Assembly (NCBI RefSeq): GCF_015832195.1
Contig: NC_052046.1
Span: 42,604,473 to 42,668,472 of the forward strand
Length of the DNA stretch: 64,000 bases
Direction of reading: 5' to 3'
From: Motacilla alba alba
Lineage: Eukaryota > Chordata > Aves > Passeriformes > Motacillidae
Shown in pieces: positions 42,491-56,194 of the stretch. Under the pieces are notes generated by a model that was not told the origin of the DNA, made no database searches, and saw nothing but the letters and a program-made list of their open reading frames with translations. The first letter of the stretch is position 1. Every line of letters begins with the position of its first letter. A program made the position numbers and the translations under genes.

Positions 42491-42516
42491 TTGTACCACC
42501 TAGCTTTGTGGTACAA
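42491..42516. repeat. short hairpin, 9-bp arms, 8-nt loop
   Basis: The arms TTGTACCAC and GTGGTACAA are exact reverse complements around CTAGCTTT. Confidence 0.9.
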
Positions 42517-43658
42517 GAAGACAGGAAGTTATTCTTACCAGGTACAAATTCAGAATTGAATAGAATGGCAGATTTTCAAACCATTACAACTTTGCTCTAT
42601 TTCAACAGAATAAGCATGCATATTTTTCTTTTGCTGAAACACAGCACAATAATGTTAATTCATTTAAAAAAACCCAGAAGGGTAATGCCCACAATGGGAA
42701 AACCCTGAGAAAAACAACTAAATGTAGCAAATAATAACAATTTAGTTGAATAATTTTGCTGAAAGGTACTAAAGTCATACAGCACCAAAAGCTGAATGAC
42801 AACTGTACTGGAAGCAACAGGTATACCTCAACTCACATGGACAGTGTATTTAAGGTGAAGCAAGTCACAGCATTAAGAAAAAAGCACTACAACAATAGAA
42901 CTTTGTTCAGATTCAAAACTAAGTGTGGAAAAGAAAAATTTCAAATCTGATGCTTATGACTGTGTGGCTTACATCAGGCATAAGCATCTCACTTTTCTGA
43001 GATCATGAAAGTCACACATCTCACTCATTAGACAAACCTAGATTTTTAATGAGATGAATTAAAGCGCAGACAAAGAATACAGCCCTTGCTATGGCAATCA
43101 GTTTCATTGTTCTCAAAGATGACCGACAAATATTGATAAATTAACATTTTAGCTATTAATTTAAATATTAACATTAAATTCTTAAGTACTATGATATGTG
43201 TTCAATTTTAATAGCTGTTTCTATTCCACAAACTGTACTAGCTGAACAGGCCTGGAAAAACAGAATTAAAAAATGGCTCCTGATATTGTGAGCACAACCA
43301 TATAATGAGAGAACTAATGCAATTAGTTATTAGCACTAAGTCTAATTCACCCTTCCATCACAATGCAAGCAAAATGTATGGTCATGAGGTCAGAGATTAT
43401 GAAGAGATACAAGTACAGAATTTGTCTTTTTCAACTACATGGATTAAAACAAAAATAGTCTGTTATTCTAATCAGTTGCAATAGAAAGATAGAAGTTGTT
43501 AATGACCGAACAAACAGACCTCTGTTCCGTAAGGAAATTTATTTAAAAGTAACTTATTTTAATATTATGGTGACCTGCAACTGATGAAGAGTGACAGCTA
43601 AATGAAATTAATTAAAAAGCCTCACCAGCTTAAAATAAAGCACCTTTCTCTTTTACAG

Positions 43659-43802
43659 AGTTTTTCCGTTGTAGGACAAGATACTTATCAGTCAGACATT
43701 TACTTCAAGAGAACTGGAGAAACAGTCATAGTCCGACTTCCATTGCTGGAGATGTCAATACAGCCAGTAGTATTCTGAAGAATTATGAGGATATTACCTC
43801 AG
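43659..43802 (+). other. exon-like segment on the + strand (speculative)
   Basis: Flanked by a good acceptor (CTTTCTCTTTTACAG before 43659) and a strong donor (GTAAGC at 43803). The segment is 144 nt, and one frame stays open for all 47 full codons, including SIAGDVNTASSILKNYEDIT. I do not recognise the peptide. An open frame of this length is expected by chance several times in 64 kb, so this may be a cryptic or non-coding exon antisense to PCGF3, or nothing. Confidence 0.15.
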
Positions 43803-44356
43803 GTAAGCAATTTAAGATGCAGGACACGATTTCAACAGACAGACAAAGAAAACAGTACTGTGGTTACTTTTGCTTCAGATACCAAAGTTTTTTATTTCAA
43901 CCGTTGTCAGATGTATGTTGTTGAACTTTTACTTTTAAACAATATATAAGCGACTTATAAAAGAGCACAGTGACTTTAAACATTAGCAGTGAGAAGTTTG
44001 TGCTAAGTTTAGCAAAATGGCATAACAGAAGATATTTTCTTTTAAAATGAATTTTAAAATCTCGTAAGCTCCAATAAAACTCTTTTATGTTGTGTTTGAA
44101 AGGCACCATTTCATAAAAGTAACTACCAGAAACAAACCTTTCTGTTGAGCAGAAATAGATTAAAGATTTAAATTTGCTGTAGCAAACTTAGTTATGAGTA
44201 CATGTGCAGATTTTTATGACTTAATTTAAGAGAATGACTACATGCTAACGCAGATGATATATCCATGTACTTTTTTTAGTATCATGCCAGCAATTTTTCA
44301 CATCTCAGCGGGACTCCTCACAAGTAGTTTTTCTCATTCCTGGGAATGTCCTAACA

Positions 44357-44370
44357 CCACTAGATGGCAC
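44357..44370 (+). promoter_or_regulatory. candidate CTCF core site
   Basis: CCACTAGATGGCAC fits the CTCF core consensus CCASYAGRKGGCRS at every position. It is in the presumed first intron, about 0.36 kb from a CR1 copy. A consensus match alone does not show binding. Confidence 0.4.
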
Positions 44371-44727
44371 CAGTACCCTACCTTCAATAAAGCAGTAGCT
44401 GTATCTTAATAACTGAGCACATAAAAAACCCGGACTGCTCTGAAACAGAACAAAATAAATTAAAACAACACCTTCACCATCATTTTCACGATGGAGAATT
44501 CCAGATTCTGCTGTGTCCCTGGCAGTCATCCAGACTCACTCGGTCACCCCAACCGCCAGTTCCTCCCATCTACCCCTTAACAGACACACGCCTGTCTATG
44601 CTGGTGAGCTTGGCTGGTTGGTCAGTAGCACTCACTCACTTAACTATAATTGCTGGCACTATAAACTATGGATTCAGCCAAGCACATCACTAAACCATGT
44701 CCCTTAATGCCACATATACACATCATT

Positions 44728-45830
44728 TAAACACCTTCAGGGTTTCAACACTGCCCTGGACAGCCTGGTTTGATGCCTGACCACTATTTCAGCACAGAAA
44801 TGTTTCCAAATATCCAGTCTAACTCTCACCTGGCATAGGTTGTGGCCACTTCCTCTTCTTATATCATTTGCTTCCTGGGAGAAGAGACTGTCCTTCACCT
44901 GGGTTCAGCCGCCTCTCAGGTGGAGAGTGAGACAGTCTACCCAAGCCTCCTTTTCTCCAGACTAAACAACCTCAGCTCCCTCTGCAACTCTTCATATGAT
45001 TTGCACTCCAGACCCTTTCACCAGCTCCTTTTGCCTTCTCTGGACTTGTTCCAGCACCTCAATGTCCTTCCCATCATGAGGGGCCCAGAACTGAACACAG
45101 AACTCAAGTTGTGGCCTCACCAGTGACGAGCATAGGGGGACAATCACTGCCCTAGTCCCACTCATCACACTATTCCTGATACAGGCCAGTACACCATTGG
45201 CCTTCTTGGCCACCTGGGCACATTTTTTGGCTCATGTTCAGTTGTTGTTGACCAGCATCCCCAGGTCCTTTTCTGCTGGAGAAGTTTTCCAACCACTTTA
45301 CCCCCAGCCTGTAGCACTGCACGGGGTTGTTCTGATCCAAGAGCAGGACATGGCACTGCACCTTGTTCAGTTTCATATCACTGGCCTCAGCCTACCAATC
45401 CATCCTGTCCAGGTAACCCTGTAGAGCCTTCCTGCCCTCCAGATAAACACTCCCATCCAATTTGGTGTCATCTGCAGGCTGACTGAAGCACTTGATCCCC
45501 TAATACAGTTGATAAATGTTGATAAAAACATTTAATAGAACCAGCCCCAGTACTGAGCCCTTGGGAATACCACCTGTGACCAATGGCCAGCTGGATTTAA
45601 TTCCATTTCCCACCAGTCTCTAGGCTTGGCCATCCAGAGAGCTTTTTACCCCGCAGAGTGCACCTGTCCAAGCCCTAAGCAGCCAGTTTCTACAGAATAC
45701 TGTGGGAAATGCTGCCAAAGGCTCTACTAAAGTTCATACAAACAAGATAAGCCCTTCCCTCATTCACTAAGCGGGTCACCTTGTCACTGAAGGAGATCAG
45801 GTCAGTCAATCAAGATTAAAAACTAGGTCA
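44728..45830 (-). mobile_element. CR1 LINE copy, 1.1 kb, 3' half, antisense to the + strand
   Basis: Reading the minus strand, RT C-terminal wording is visible, such as [18 protein letters not shown] and EVLEQVQRR (about 45050-45110). Upstream in element order are the CR1 blocks complementary to GGCCACCTGGGCACA, CAGTACTGAGCCCTTGGGAA and CACTGAAGGAGATCAGGTCA. The 3' side ends at about 44728 without a clear terminal ATTCTATG repeat. Frames are broken, so it is inactive. It lies in the presumed first intron, same orientation as PCGF3. Confidence 0.95.
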
Positions 45831-48800
45831 ATACAAGGCCTATATAAAAGTTATCAGAATGCATTTACCTTTCATGAAGTGACTAGGAAGAAAATCACCA
45901 TGCCTTTCAACTCCAGGCTAACATCCACATCTATTTTGTTTTTACATATTCCAATACAAGGTGGATGGGGATGCTGGGACATTTCACTGTTCCATAATAA
46001 ACCAGGAACTTTCTTTAGCAGGGATAACTTTATAAGATACAGAAAAGTTAATGGAATTCTTCCCAGTAACTCTCATTACTGCATGCTTGCGACAGAGGTA
46101 CTGCTTCCAAGAACAATGCTTACCAAACACATTCACAAACCCTGAGAACACAACTAAGCAAAAGAGAAGGTGATAGGAGAAGAAAAACTGGAGCAATTAA
46201 TATTGCTCCAGTATATACTTAAAGCTCTAGACCATCACATTTTTCTCCCTACAATACTCCCCAAGTCTAAGTTTAATTATTTCAAGTCCAGTTTAGAGGA
46301 AATCAAAAAAGGGGAAAAAAACCCAGAAAACCAACCAAGGACAAAATTCCCACCTTATTTTGCACATAGCAAGCAAAAACACCCTAGATACAGACATACT
46401 AAAATTACTAATTTATACAAGAGCATTACTATTGCCACAAGAATACTGGAGAAAAATTTTTAAAAACCAAAGCCTATGATCCTAGTTTGAAAGTGACTGT
46501 GTAAGCTGGTAACTGAAAAGGCTGTTTGGATTTTGTAATTTCGTTTTTTTTATCTGCAGTCTTGGTTTTGGAATTAAACAAATGAGTGAAATGTTTTTTT
46601 CTCCCTCCCTGCAACTAGCTGACAACTCAAACTCTATCTGAACCTTTCTGTGGTAAAATTTTCTATACATAGGAAGTATAACTTGATCTTCATTTTTGCT
46701 ACCCAAGAGGCTGATTCAGTGATGAGCTTTATGCTAGACAGATTTTTACTCTAGAAGATCTTACTATTCACTAGCCAATTCCCATTTCACATTCACAATC
46801 AAAAGACAACGAGTTGAAAAGTCAACCAAAGCACAAATAATGGGATTTTTAGCCAACTTGTTTGTAATTAAGTCTGCCATGTTATTTTAGAGAACTTGGA
46901 TCATGATTAATGGTAATGTCAGCTATCAGGTAATACAAAACAAAGTCTTCAAAAAAGAAAGAAGTGGTGTGATAACACCACAAAAATAAAGAAGTGGTGT
47001 GACTACACCACTTCCATGAAAACATCCTTGAAAATGACCATGTAGTTCTTATTTCTTTGATCTATTACACTCAAGAGAACCTGGCTCTTTTTTCAAGAAG
47101 ACTTGACTAATTGGTTAAACAGAAAACTACTCAAGATATATTCACAACATTACTAATAGTTGCATTAAGGTGGCTTAAGAAAAGTTCACCCCAAAGCAAA
47201 ACACACTCACTTTTACACACAGTTCATTCATTTCAATCTAAAATAAAAGACAGTACTGATAATAAATTACATGTAAAAACTGTTACAAATATGGGAAATA
47301 GAGTAGAAGCAACAATCAGGACATAGAAGCATTAAGTCTACCCATGTACTCTTTATGCACATCACATATTTTCTTTTATGGTACAATGAGAGGCTGATCT
47401 ATCTGGTACTTCTCCATCAAGCACGTGTCCACAGAACATGAAAACAGGCCCTGCAGTAAATTGTTGAAGCAGCAAAGACGTTCAAAATTTCTATCGTACC
47501 TGTCATTAGTGAAAGGCATAATGAAGAAAAGAAAGAATTCTTTTAAGACAGGAGAAATAGCAATGAAGTTGAAGTCTAAGTGACTGAGTGACTCAAAACT
47601 AGGTACCACACCCCTTCGCACAAATTTTGGTAACATCTTCTGTCATTTAAATCTAAAGAATGAAATGACGAATATAAAACACCACCCCCTCCCAGCTGTC
47701 ACAGGAATTAACTTCCTCAGAAAATCTGTAAGACATAAATACTATTAAAATGTTAAATATATTAAAAATAAACTTAATTTCCCACACACAAAGTGATCAC
47801 CACAAACAACAACAGGAGCCATTCAATCTCAGTTTGCCAAATATCTGAAAAATCTCATTGCCTAGACATTGTTTAATACCAATCCCATGTGTTGAATACA
47901 ATGACATTTTAATGTAAGGTTTTATTTCAGTATTCTCTTTTATACATTGCTTAGATTTGGAGTTTTTTATAAAAATGATTTGACTGCATTAGAATCCTGA
48001 ACCATGAAGGGAACCTGTTAAATTTAACTAAAAATGGTTGCAAAACTAATCAATGTGTTTGCAGTCAAAGAGATAAGCAAATACCAAAATCATCAAAGTA
48101 AGAGTTCTTTAAAATTTCAACTGACAACAGATGCTTATAAAGCATTAAATTAAGGAAGATACATTGAAAATCAAGTAAGTAACCATTATTCCTCTAATAA
48201 AATTAATTAAAGACAATAAATACCTATTTTTCCGAAAAATGGCAAGACTAGAGTGTTATTATACATGGTGTTTACTTTAAAAACACATCTACATCTTCAC
48301 CTACTAATAACATAAGACTTCAAAGAAGAAAGACATAATCCCTGCACTAAGATTCATATTTCATTTTCAATAAATATTGAGTTTCATCAGATTCATTGTA
48401 GATTTGAATTCATAGATGCCAAGACTTAACAGTATAAAAACCCCACATGGACAGATGGACAGTACCTTCCGTCCAAACATGTGAAAGCACAGGCTCCAAA
48501 CACTGACAATATTTACTGCAGCCATAATCAGACAGAGACTAATCCAGAGTGTATCATGGGACAACTTAAATAGTTACTGTCTGCCTTAAATGCAATGTTG
48601 TAAGCCACGAAGTAAAGCATCTTTTGAAATAATGATGTTCAATTCTATATGAAGACATTAAGGAATAATGACATGAAACTGGACCAAGTATCAGAACACT
48701 GTGTGAGTAAAAAAATCCCTTGGTCTTTCCTATATTCACCTATCACATCCTGATCTGAGAGGACTATATGATTGTTACCTACACGATAAGGAGATAACAG

Positions 48801-51800
48801 AAAGAGTTATTTAAATTACATATACACTGGAAAGAAAACACATGTGCAAACTATCTAAGAGCTATATTTAGGTGAGCTTTAGAAAAGTGTTACCAAATAT
48901 CTGTAATACTCTTACACTTCAGATAATGTAGAAATATAGTAAGGCACCTTGTTTGTTTACTTAAAGACAGGGGGAGAGTGAAGTTAACTAAATGATCCAG
49001 ACAGTGTTTCAGACTTTAAAGTTTCTCTAAGATGGTGCCTTTAATACAGCAAGGTCACAGCAAACACAGGAAAATAGCAATAAAAGTGTTTTTTTCATCT
49101 CAGTATGCCAGCTGCAGAAAAACAAATGCAAATTATGTCATACTCTCAACTCTGACTGGCAGCACAACTATTATTTAACCCCTCCCACAAAGACCACCTG
49201 TAACTTCTCCAAATCTTTGTTATAGAAGGCTGCTACAGAGTTTTGCTGCAGGACTACATCATGAGGAAAGAAAATGAAACTTCATTTAAAATGTACAAAT
49301 GGGAATTCAACAGAGCAGAGAAATAAGCACTCCGCCTCTCTATAGGAAGCTGGAGACAGATTTTGGCATTAGCTGCCTTCAGCTCTGAAGGCAAAAACAA
49401 ACACAGTGCAATGCAATTAAAGATTAAGATTTTCCTGATGTCAAGCAATGATGATTAAAAATTGTCTTATATTAATATGTCTAAAGCACCAATACTAAAT
49501 CAGAGCTGGCATTCTGAAAGGTTCTGTTTAGCAAGAAGAGCAATGAGAGTGAAAAATAAGAGAATAGCAGTTTTTTGAAGTAAGGAACATGTACATACAT
49601 ACACACTAAATGCAACATGCTGGCCTACTTATTGACTGCTTCCCACCTCCATCACTACTGTCAGCCCCAGTGCATTATTCCCCATATCCTTCCTCCTCCA
49701 CGTTTTTCACTCCCTCAACATTCTTAAGAGTCAGACAAAGGATAAATATGTATTACATCCACCCAAGACATTTGAATTGTTATTATGGAAGAGATCACAT
49801 TCCCACAGTTCATCAATAGGAAGCTTTTCAAGTGGCAACAGATGGCAGGCATTTCTAATCAGAAATAAAACATGATAATGAACATAAAGTAATATGAGAA
49901 TTTTTATAGGTATTTTCAGTTTTCTTTCAATAAGAGTATTAACTTAAAAAGTTACAGTAAGTGCAGTTGCAGTGCTTTTACTTGAGCTTGTAAGTCACAA
50001 TACAGATTTCACTGTAAAATTATATCCTGTCTTAAAATCAATATTCAAAATTTATTGAAATTAATCCAAAGACTGCTGCAGTTACAAAAGAAAAAGGCTT
50101 TAAAAAAAGGGGGCTGACTAATGGAAAATACATTCATCCTAGAGAAACATTAATTATAAAGACCATGTATTCCTATAGCTAGCCAAAAATGTACAAACCA
50201 CAAGATAAATCCAATTCCCAGAGTACTTTCAGATTGGCTATTTTTTTCTTATTATTTTACTAAAGCGTATTAAGATATTAGGGTTTGGTGTATTGTTTGT
50301 TTATACAGTGGTTCACTATTGTGTCTCCAAGTAGTCATCTCAAAACCAGTATGCTACAGTCAGTATTCCTAAACTATATTGGTCTTATGTATTAATATCA
50401 TAAAGCTAGACTGTAAACCTCAATACAGGGGGTAAAAAGGTGATTATGCTCTTCAAGGTTTCCTGAATGACATTTAAAATGGCAGTAACCATACTAGCAG
50501 AAAAATACAGGAATATTTAGCATTGTGAATTCCTATAATTTAAACATGCCTTTTCCACATCACGATTTCCTTCATCAGGCAGGATAAAGGCAATTGGCTA
50601 GCCAGCCAAATTTCAGATGCAAGATACTGACTGCATTAGGATGAGACCCTAATTACTGGGATCAGATTTACAAGCTTTTGACCTAGTACTGAATTTCTGT
50701 ATCTTGGGATGAAAAGTGTCTGGGCAAAAGATCTGCAATGAGCAGCAGTGTATCTGGAGACTCACACTGACAGCATATGAGGTGGCCCTACTGCAATAGC
50801 ACAAAAATTTCTAAGTTTTGTTGTACCTGCAGTGCCAGCTGCTAAGGGAAATGTGATTCTTTCATTTTCAACTCCAGCCTTTCGAATCATTCACTCCTTT
50901 TAACCTCTGAGACAAGTAATGCAGTGGGCAGAGCAAGAGTCAGCAGCACAAAACCAGAGGGAAAGAAGGGCAAGACAAAAAGGTTTTGAAAACAACCTAA
51001 CACCTCTAAAACTTGGTGTCTTGTACTTGTTTTGCTGTGCTTGTACTCAGTATCACAGAAATCAGGGATGTATACTTTACTATAATGTCAGTTATTCCAC
51101 TATTAAGCCCATTTAGAAAGAGGATTAAATTTATTACCGAGAATCTTATAGCCTTCTTTTACACACCCCGATATACTGAGTACCATCTCCAGGACAAAAA
51201 AAGGTATTAAATATAAATAGTCATAGGACAAAGAATTATTCTTTGCAACTTCTGTGCTCATCTCTTAATAGGGAGGGCATGGTTTTTATAACTCACTTGA
51301 CTGTCGCATGCAAACACCTACAGCTTGTGTTTCAGCTCAGTCACTACCTTGCCCTCAACAGAAACCATTTTGACACAGTTGCTTTCACTAACAGCAAGTA
51401 ATGTATCTAATGTAAGTAAAGTATTTAATGTATCTATATGAAATCATGCTTTTGTAATGCAAGCCATTTCCATTTCATTCTGGTAAGATTTAGGCAGCTG
51501 CAACATAAACAAAGAAGAACTACAACAGTAAAATGAGGAAACACTGCCTCAAAGCAAATGTTTCATTTGGTAATAGAAAACCTAAGAGAATCTCAAGCAT
51601 CTGTAATATAATCCAACTAGAAATGGTGATTTAATGGTCTCAGAGTTCTAAAATATCACAGTTTTTCTTTGCTTTTATTTTGGTGCCTTTCTAAAAAAAT
51701 CAAATGGACTTACTATTGTATTTGTGGTTTATTGTACAATACCTGTATGTACACAAAGTTATACACACTAGTAAGGTATACATTTAAAATAAAATTTTGA

Positions 51801-54800
51801 TAATGAAACCTTTACTCAGAAAAGCTTTTATAAATTACATTGTCCATAAAATTCCTTGCAAGAAAAATATTTTGTGGCACTTTACATTAGAAAAAATGTT
51901 TCCTTAACTGACATCTAGCTTGTCTTGATTAGCAGACTTCAGAATTTCACCACTGTACTGTTCAAAGCACCTCTTAAAAGAGTCACATTAAGACAGTATC
52001 TTCCCGACCGGTAATGCTGTTTCAAAGCTTAGAGATGCTCTGGGAATTACTCAAATCTCTGGATGGTCTTCTGCAGGACTGCTAAATTCACTTATTCACA
52101 GGAAGGTTAATGGAGAACTTGAGAACGCTCAAGCAAAGAGGATGCACTGCATGGTGAAAACTGAAATTTGTTTGGCAGCAAAACACCACTAGCTTGGCTC
52201 CTCAGTCTGTGAAACCACTTCCTTCAAAACTCTTAATTTAGGTGCTTTCCAGGCCATTCTTCCAATTAAAACAAGCTTAATTGTTTAGACCATGAGATGC
52301 TCATGACAAGGTCTTGACACAGTCCTAAGAACAAAGTAACAAATACAAGGACACAGAAAAATATTTGTGCAACAAAAGATAAAATTTTCTGCAAGACAGC
52401 TTGAATAGAAACATCTGTCTGGCAAGATTTTATCCAATTAAACATTTTCCAACTTCTGACAAAGAAACACTGATTTAATTACATTCAAATTACTCTTTAC
52501 ATTCTGCTATTTCCTTTTTTAGTGCTGAGGTCATTTCCAATCAACATCTATTTACAACCATGGATAAAACTGGGAAGCAGTCTTAGAGTGCCAAAGTTCC
52601 CAAAGTCTTAAAATATTATAAAAGCAAAGCATTATGGCAGAAGTGAACTTATTTTCTGTGATGAAACCACTATGACCTTCTCTAAATAAAATCTGGCTCA
52701 TTATCAGAAATCAAAATCACTGCTAGAGGCCTCCTGGCTTTTGAAGAAAAGACTACTCTTGAGTGCTATCCCAGATCAAGTCTTGACAAAATGTTATGGA
52801 GACATTTGTCATACACTAGAAAAATATATTCCAGCATACTACACGTTGAGAATTTAGAGATGTAAACTACAAGTCATTAAAAAAGCACTTTGTTTCATGC
52901 AGTCCAAGAGATCCTTGACTTCCAGTAATTAAAACTGAGATCAAAACCAGCCCTCAATCTCATGAAGGGAAAAAACAAATCTTCAGTGAGATTTTACTAC
53001 CTGATTTCACATCACTTCTTGAATGTTTAATATCCATGCACTTCAGAGAATTTAAGGTCTTAACCACAGCTGAAACAGACTGTAACATTCATTATGAAGA
53101 ACTCTGCAGAACAGATGGACAACTCAAAATAACAAATGACCTTCAGTTGTCATTTGAATCTGATGGCGTACATTTGAACTGACTGCTCTGACTCCATCCA
53201 GACAAGAAAATCAGGGCTCGAAAGGTTTACCATGAAGAAGCAAGAATCCTTATGGATCTGTGCCATCAACTCCTCAAAATCTTTAAGCTTTGGTGATCTT
53301 TGCCTTCCTCATTCTACTTACACATGTATTTTTTAACTTCCGTTGTTGAAAAATCCTAATCATACAATAAAAACATCTAGTTACATAAGAAATTAAATGT
53401 AATTCTATAAGCCCAGAAATCAACCACTTATTATTAACATAGACAAGAAAAATGTGTACCCCTAGTAGCTGTACGATAACCTGAGTACTAGGATTTTTAT
53501 ATCTTTCATCACAGATCTCTATCAGAAACAACAATTTTCTCTATCAATTGTTTCTGAAATAGAGAGGAAGAATCTTCATGTAATTGTCATAATTCCTCTT
53601 GCCATCTATTAAAAGGTCCTTAAAAATTCAGGTTTTCAGTCAACTGACTCCACTTATTGGTCCAGGTACACTGGCAGACCAGTATCAGAACAGCTGTTAA
53701 AACGGAAATATGTAGTGACAGGCCAGAAGATACCAGCTGGTAAGAAGCAGGAAGGTACTACAATTCAGCTGAAGACACATTTTGCCAACAATCACTTTTT
53801 CACATTCCCATGTAGATTAAGCCCAGATAGCAGCACTTGATGGTTAATTAATCCCAAGATTTGACGGGGCCTGAGAAACTACATATCCTTTGGTTAAAAA
53901 AAATTAAGTGACTAAAGCCTTCAATTTCACTGATCTGCCCAATAATTGCCTCTGTGCTGCTACAACAGATGACAAAAAAATGTGGTTAGAATGGCTCTGT
54001 AACCTGCAAGTGGTTAGCAAGTATTCTGGAGTCTGTAGATTTAAATGTACAGACAGTAAATTACATAAAATTAGCTATCCATGTACCATATAATTCAAAT
54101 TATAAAGGAGCCTTGCAAAATTATTCTTTTGTTCATGTAAGCCTGGGAGGACTCTAAGATGCACTCTGTTCATATGCTTCTCCCATTATTCTGACATTCA
54201 GCTCTTTCAGATATAAATTGCAGCAATGATACAACAAACTCGAAGTCTCCTTTGAACTCTTGCTGCAGCAGTTTTCTTACCCCAGACACAATCCTCATGT
54301 CTGGCAATGAGAAACAAACAAATAGTTTATATTATTTATTTCACATTAAATACTAGAGCAGGAGTTTAACCAATAGAACACAAAAGCTATTTTTCTTTCC
54401 ACCTACAGCTGTTCAGTCCTCCATTTCCTTCAGCATTTAATTCCCTCAATTCTTAACTTGAAGTCTTGAAACTTTGGTTTTGAAAACATTTTCCATCTTT
54501 TTTGCTCTCCCAAAACAAATGTAATTGTTAAAGTGACATCATGCTTAGTGTATTAAGTGGGGGGAAGAAAGAGGAACACGGGAAACATTTGGCGTGAAGG
54601 CATTTGTCTTCTCAAATGACAGTTAAAAGTGATGGGGCTGTTTCTGGAGATGGCTGAACAACTGCCCATGGGTAGCAGTGAATTTGTTTTCCTGTTTCCT
54701 CTGCTTCTGCACACAGCTTCTGCTTTCCCTGTTAAACTGTCATTATCTAAACCCATTAGTTTTTTTAGAGTACACTCTTCCAATTCTTTTCCCTCTTCTC

Positions 54801-54954
54801 CTCCAGGGGAGTGGGTGAGCTGCGTGGGGCTTGGTTAAACCGTGACAGTCCTTTTTTGCATCAGGTATCAGGCACAAAGGGTTCAAGATAATGACAGATT
54901 CCATTGGGACGTATTAGACTGGATATTTAGCTCTTAGTACTGTTCAGCTAGTAA
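45831..54954. other. presumed PCGF3 first intron, no gene recognised
   Basis: 9 kb of AT-rich sequence with short frames only and no recognised CR1 or LTR. The one structured element is the 30-bp duplicated hairpin at 46958. The lack of repeats over this length may mean old unique intron sequence with conserved non-coding elements, which I cannot test here. Confidence 0.55.
46958..47017. repeat. 30-bp tandem duplication in which both units form hairpins
   Basis: GAAGTGGTGT starts at 46961 and again at 46991. Unit 1 closes as GTGGTGT-GATA-ACACCAC. Unit 2 closes further, as GAAGTGGTGT-GACT-ACACCACTTC. The units differ in the loop and the outer right arm. Confidence 0.92.
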
Positions 54955-55560
54955 ACAGCTGCCTCCTGTGCTTGCCTTGGGGCTTGTTTCCTGACATGTA
55001 TTAAGAGCCTAGTGCTTGCTAGTGCTTGCTTTTTGCTTTCACAGCTTTCTGTACTGCTGCACTGCTTCTCACCTTCCTGAATTATGCCTGGGAACACTTT
55101 GGTAACACCACATCGATATACCTGGGCTGGCATATGGCCAGGATAGTGCTGCTGTGCTGACAGGTTGAACTTTGGCCTGAAGTTGAGCTGAAGAGACTGT
55201 GATGTGTTCTCCATGGTGGAGGAGTGATCCACCTGCAGCCCATGCAGAATCCCCTGCTAGAGCAGGCAGATGACTTAACAAGGCTGTGACCTTGTAAGAA
55301 GCCCATGCTAGAGCAGGCTTACTGGCAGGACCTGTGCCTCCACAGGGGACCCTCACTGGATCAGTGTATGAACAACTGCAACCCATGGCAAGGACCCACA
55401 CTGGACAAGTTCAAGAACAACTGTTTCTCATTAGTGGGGCCCCACACTGGAGCAGGGGAAGCACAGAGTCCTTTGCAGCCTGTGCTGAAGACCATGGTAA
55501 AGCAGGCTGTGTCTCTGCTGCCCTGGGAAGGCTTATGATGTGGACTCCACTAACAGTGGA
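54955..55560 (+). mobile_element. avian endogenous retrovirus LTR remnant (ERVL-type wording) with internal tandem units
   Basis: The block repeats the phrases CTAGAGCAGGC, CACACTGGA and CCTCACTGGA every 30-50 bp between about 55250 and 55480. It also includes GGCAGGACCTGTG and GAACAACTG. This arrangement matches my memory of bird ERVL LTRs that carry degenerate tandem units. It is diverged and has no intact gene. The open frames here arise from the repeat periodicity. The ends are approximate. Confidence 0.65.
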
Positions 55561-56081
55561 CTCTTAACAGGAACCCCCATGCAGCTAGGCTGGGGACAAG
55601 AAGAGGATTTCACTGCAACATTACACCCTATAAACCCAAAAGGATCAGGTATGAAGATTATAATGGATATATCATTAAATTGTTACAATCCATTATCTGA
55701 ATTCTATGTTGCGGGAATAAATATAACAAAAACTACTCAAACCAACAGAGGAGAAGCCCTCCAGAAATCCAAGCACAGCAGTGACACAATCTGAGCTGGC
55801 TTTGGTGCCTGGTAATTGTACTAAATTAATTGTATGCAACGCACCTCCTCTCCTGTCCTGAGTGACTACCATAACAGATAGAGCCCAAAGTCATGGACTA
55901 AATTAAATCAAAGGATATATGATGGACATTTTTCAGGGGTGGTCCACAGACAACAGGAATGACATCTAGGTATTTTATCAAAGAGAGGGAAGGGGAATGG
56001 TGGTTTAATGAGCTTGTATGGAATAGTGCTGGACCTGAGCATGATGCAAATGGTATGGAGTAAGGGGTGGAATCTGCTGGT

Positions 56082-56194
56082 TTTGAGTAGGGCAGAGCTA
56101 ATTTTCTTCACAGTGGCTAATATGGGGCCATGTCTTGGATGTGTGCTGAACAGAGTTGATAATACAGGGATCTACTTGGCTGCTGGCTGGAGTT
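56082..56194 (+). mobile_element. LTR 5' fragment of an avian endogenous retrovirus (second family)
   Basis: GAGCTAATTTTCTTCACAGT, GGATGTGTGCTGAACAGAG and TTGATAATACAGGGAT are close to the widespread bird LTR wording that normally leads towards a TATA box downstream. Here only about 110 bp survive, and the TATA part is absent. It lies 0.5 kb beyond the other LTR remnant. Confidence 0.65.

Noticed and set aside
44992..45213. Minus-strand frame resembling a reverse transcriptase C-terminus
   Set aside because: It is genuine CR1 homology but a short broken piece, so it is annotated as part of the mobile element and not as a gene.
55069..55567. Several overlapping 70-110 codon frames on both strands
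   Set aside because: They arise from tandem units of the LTR remnant and overlap each other on both strands without start or splice support.
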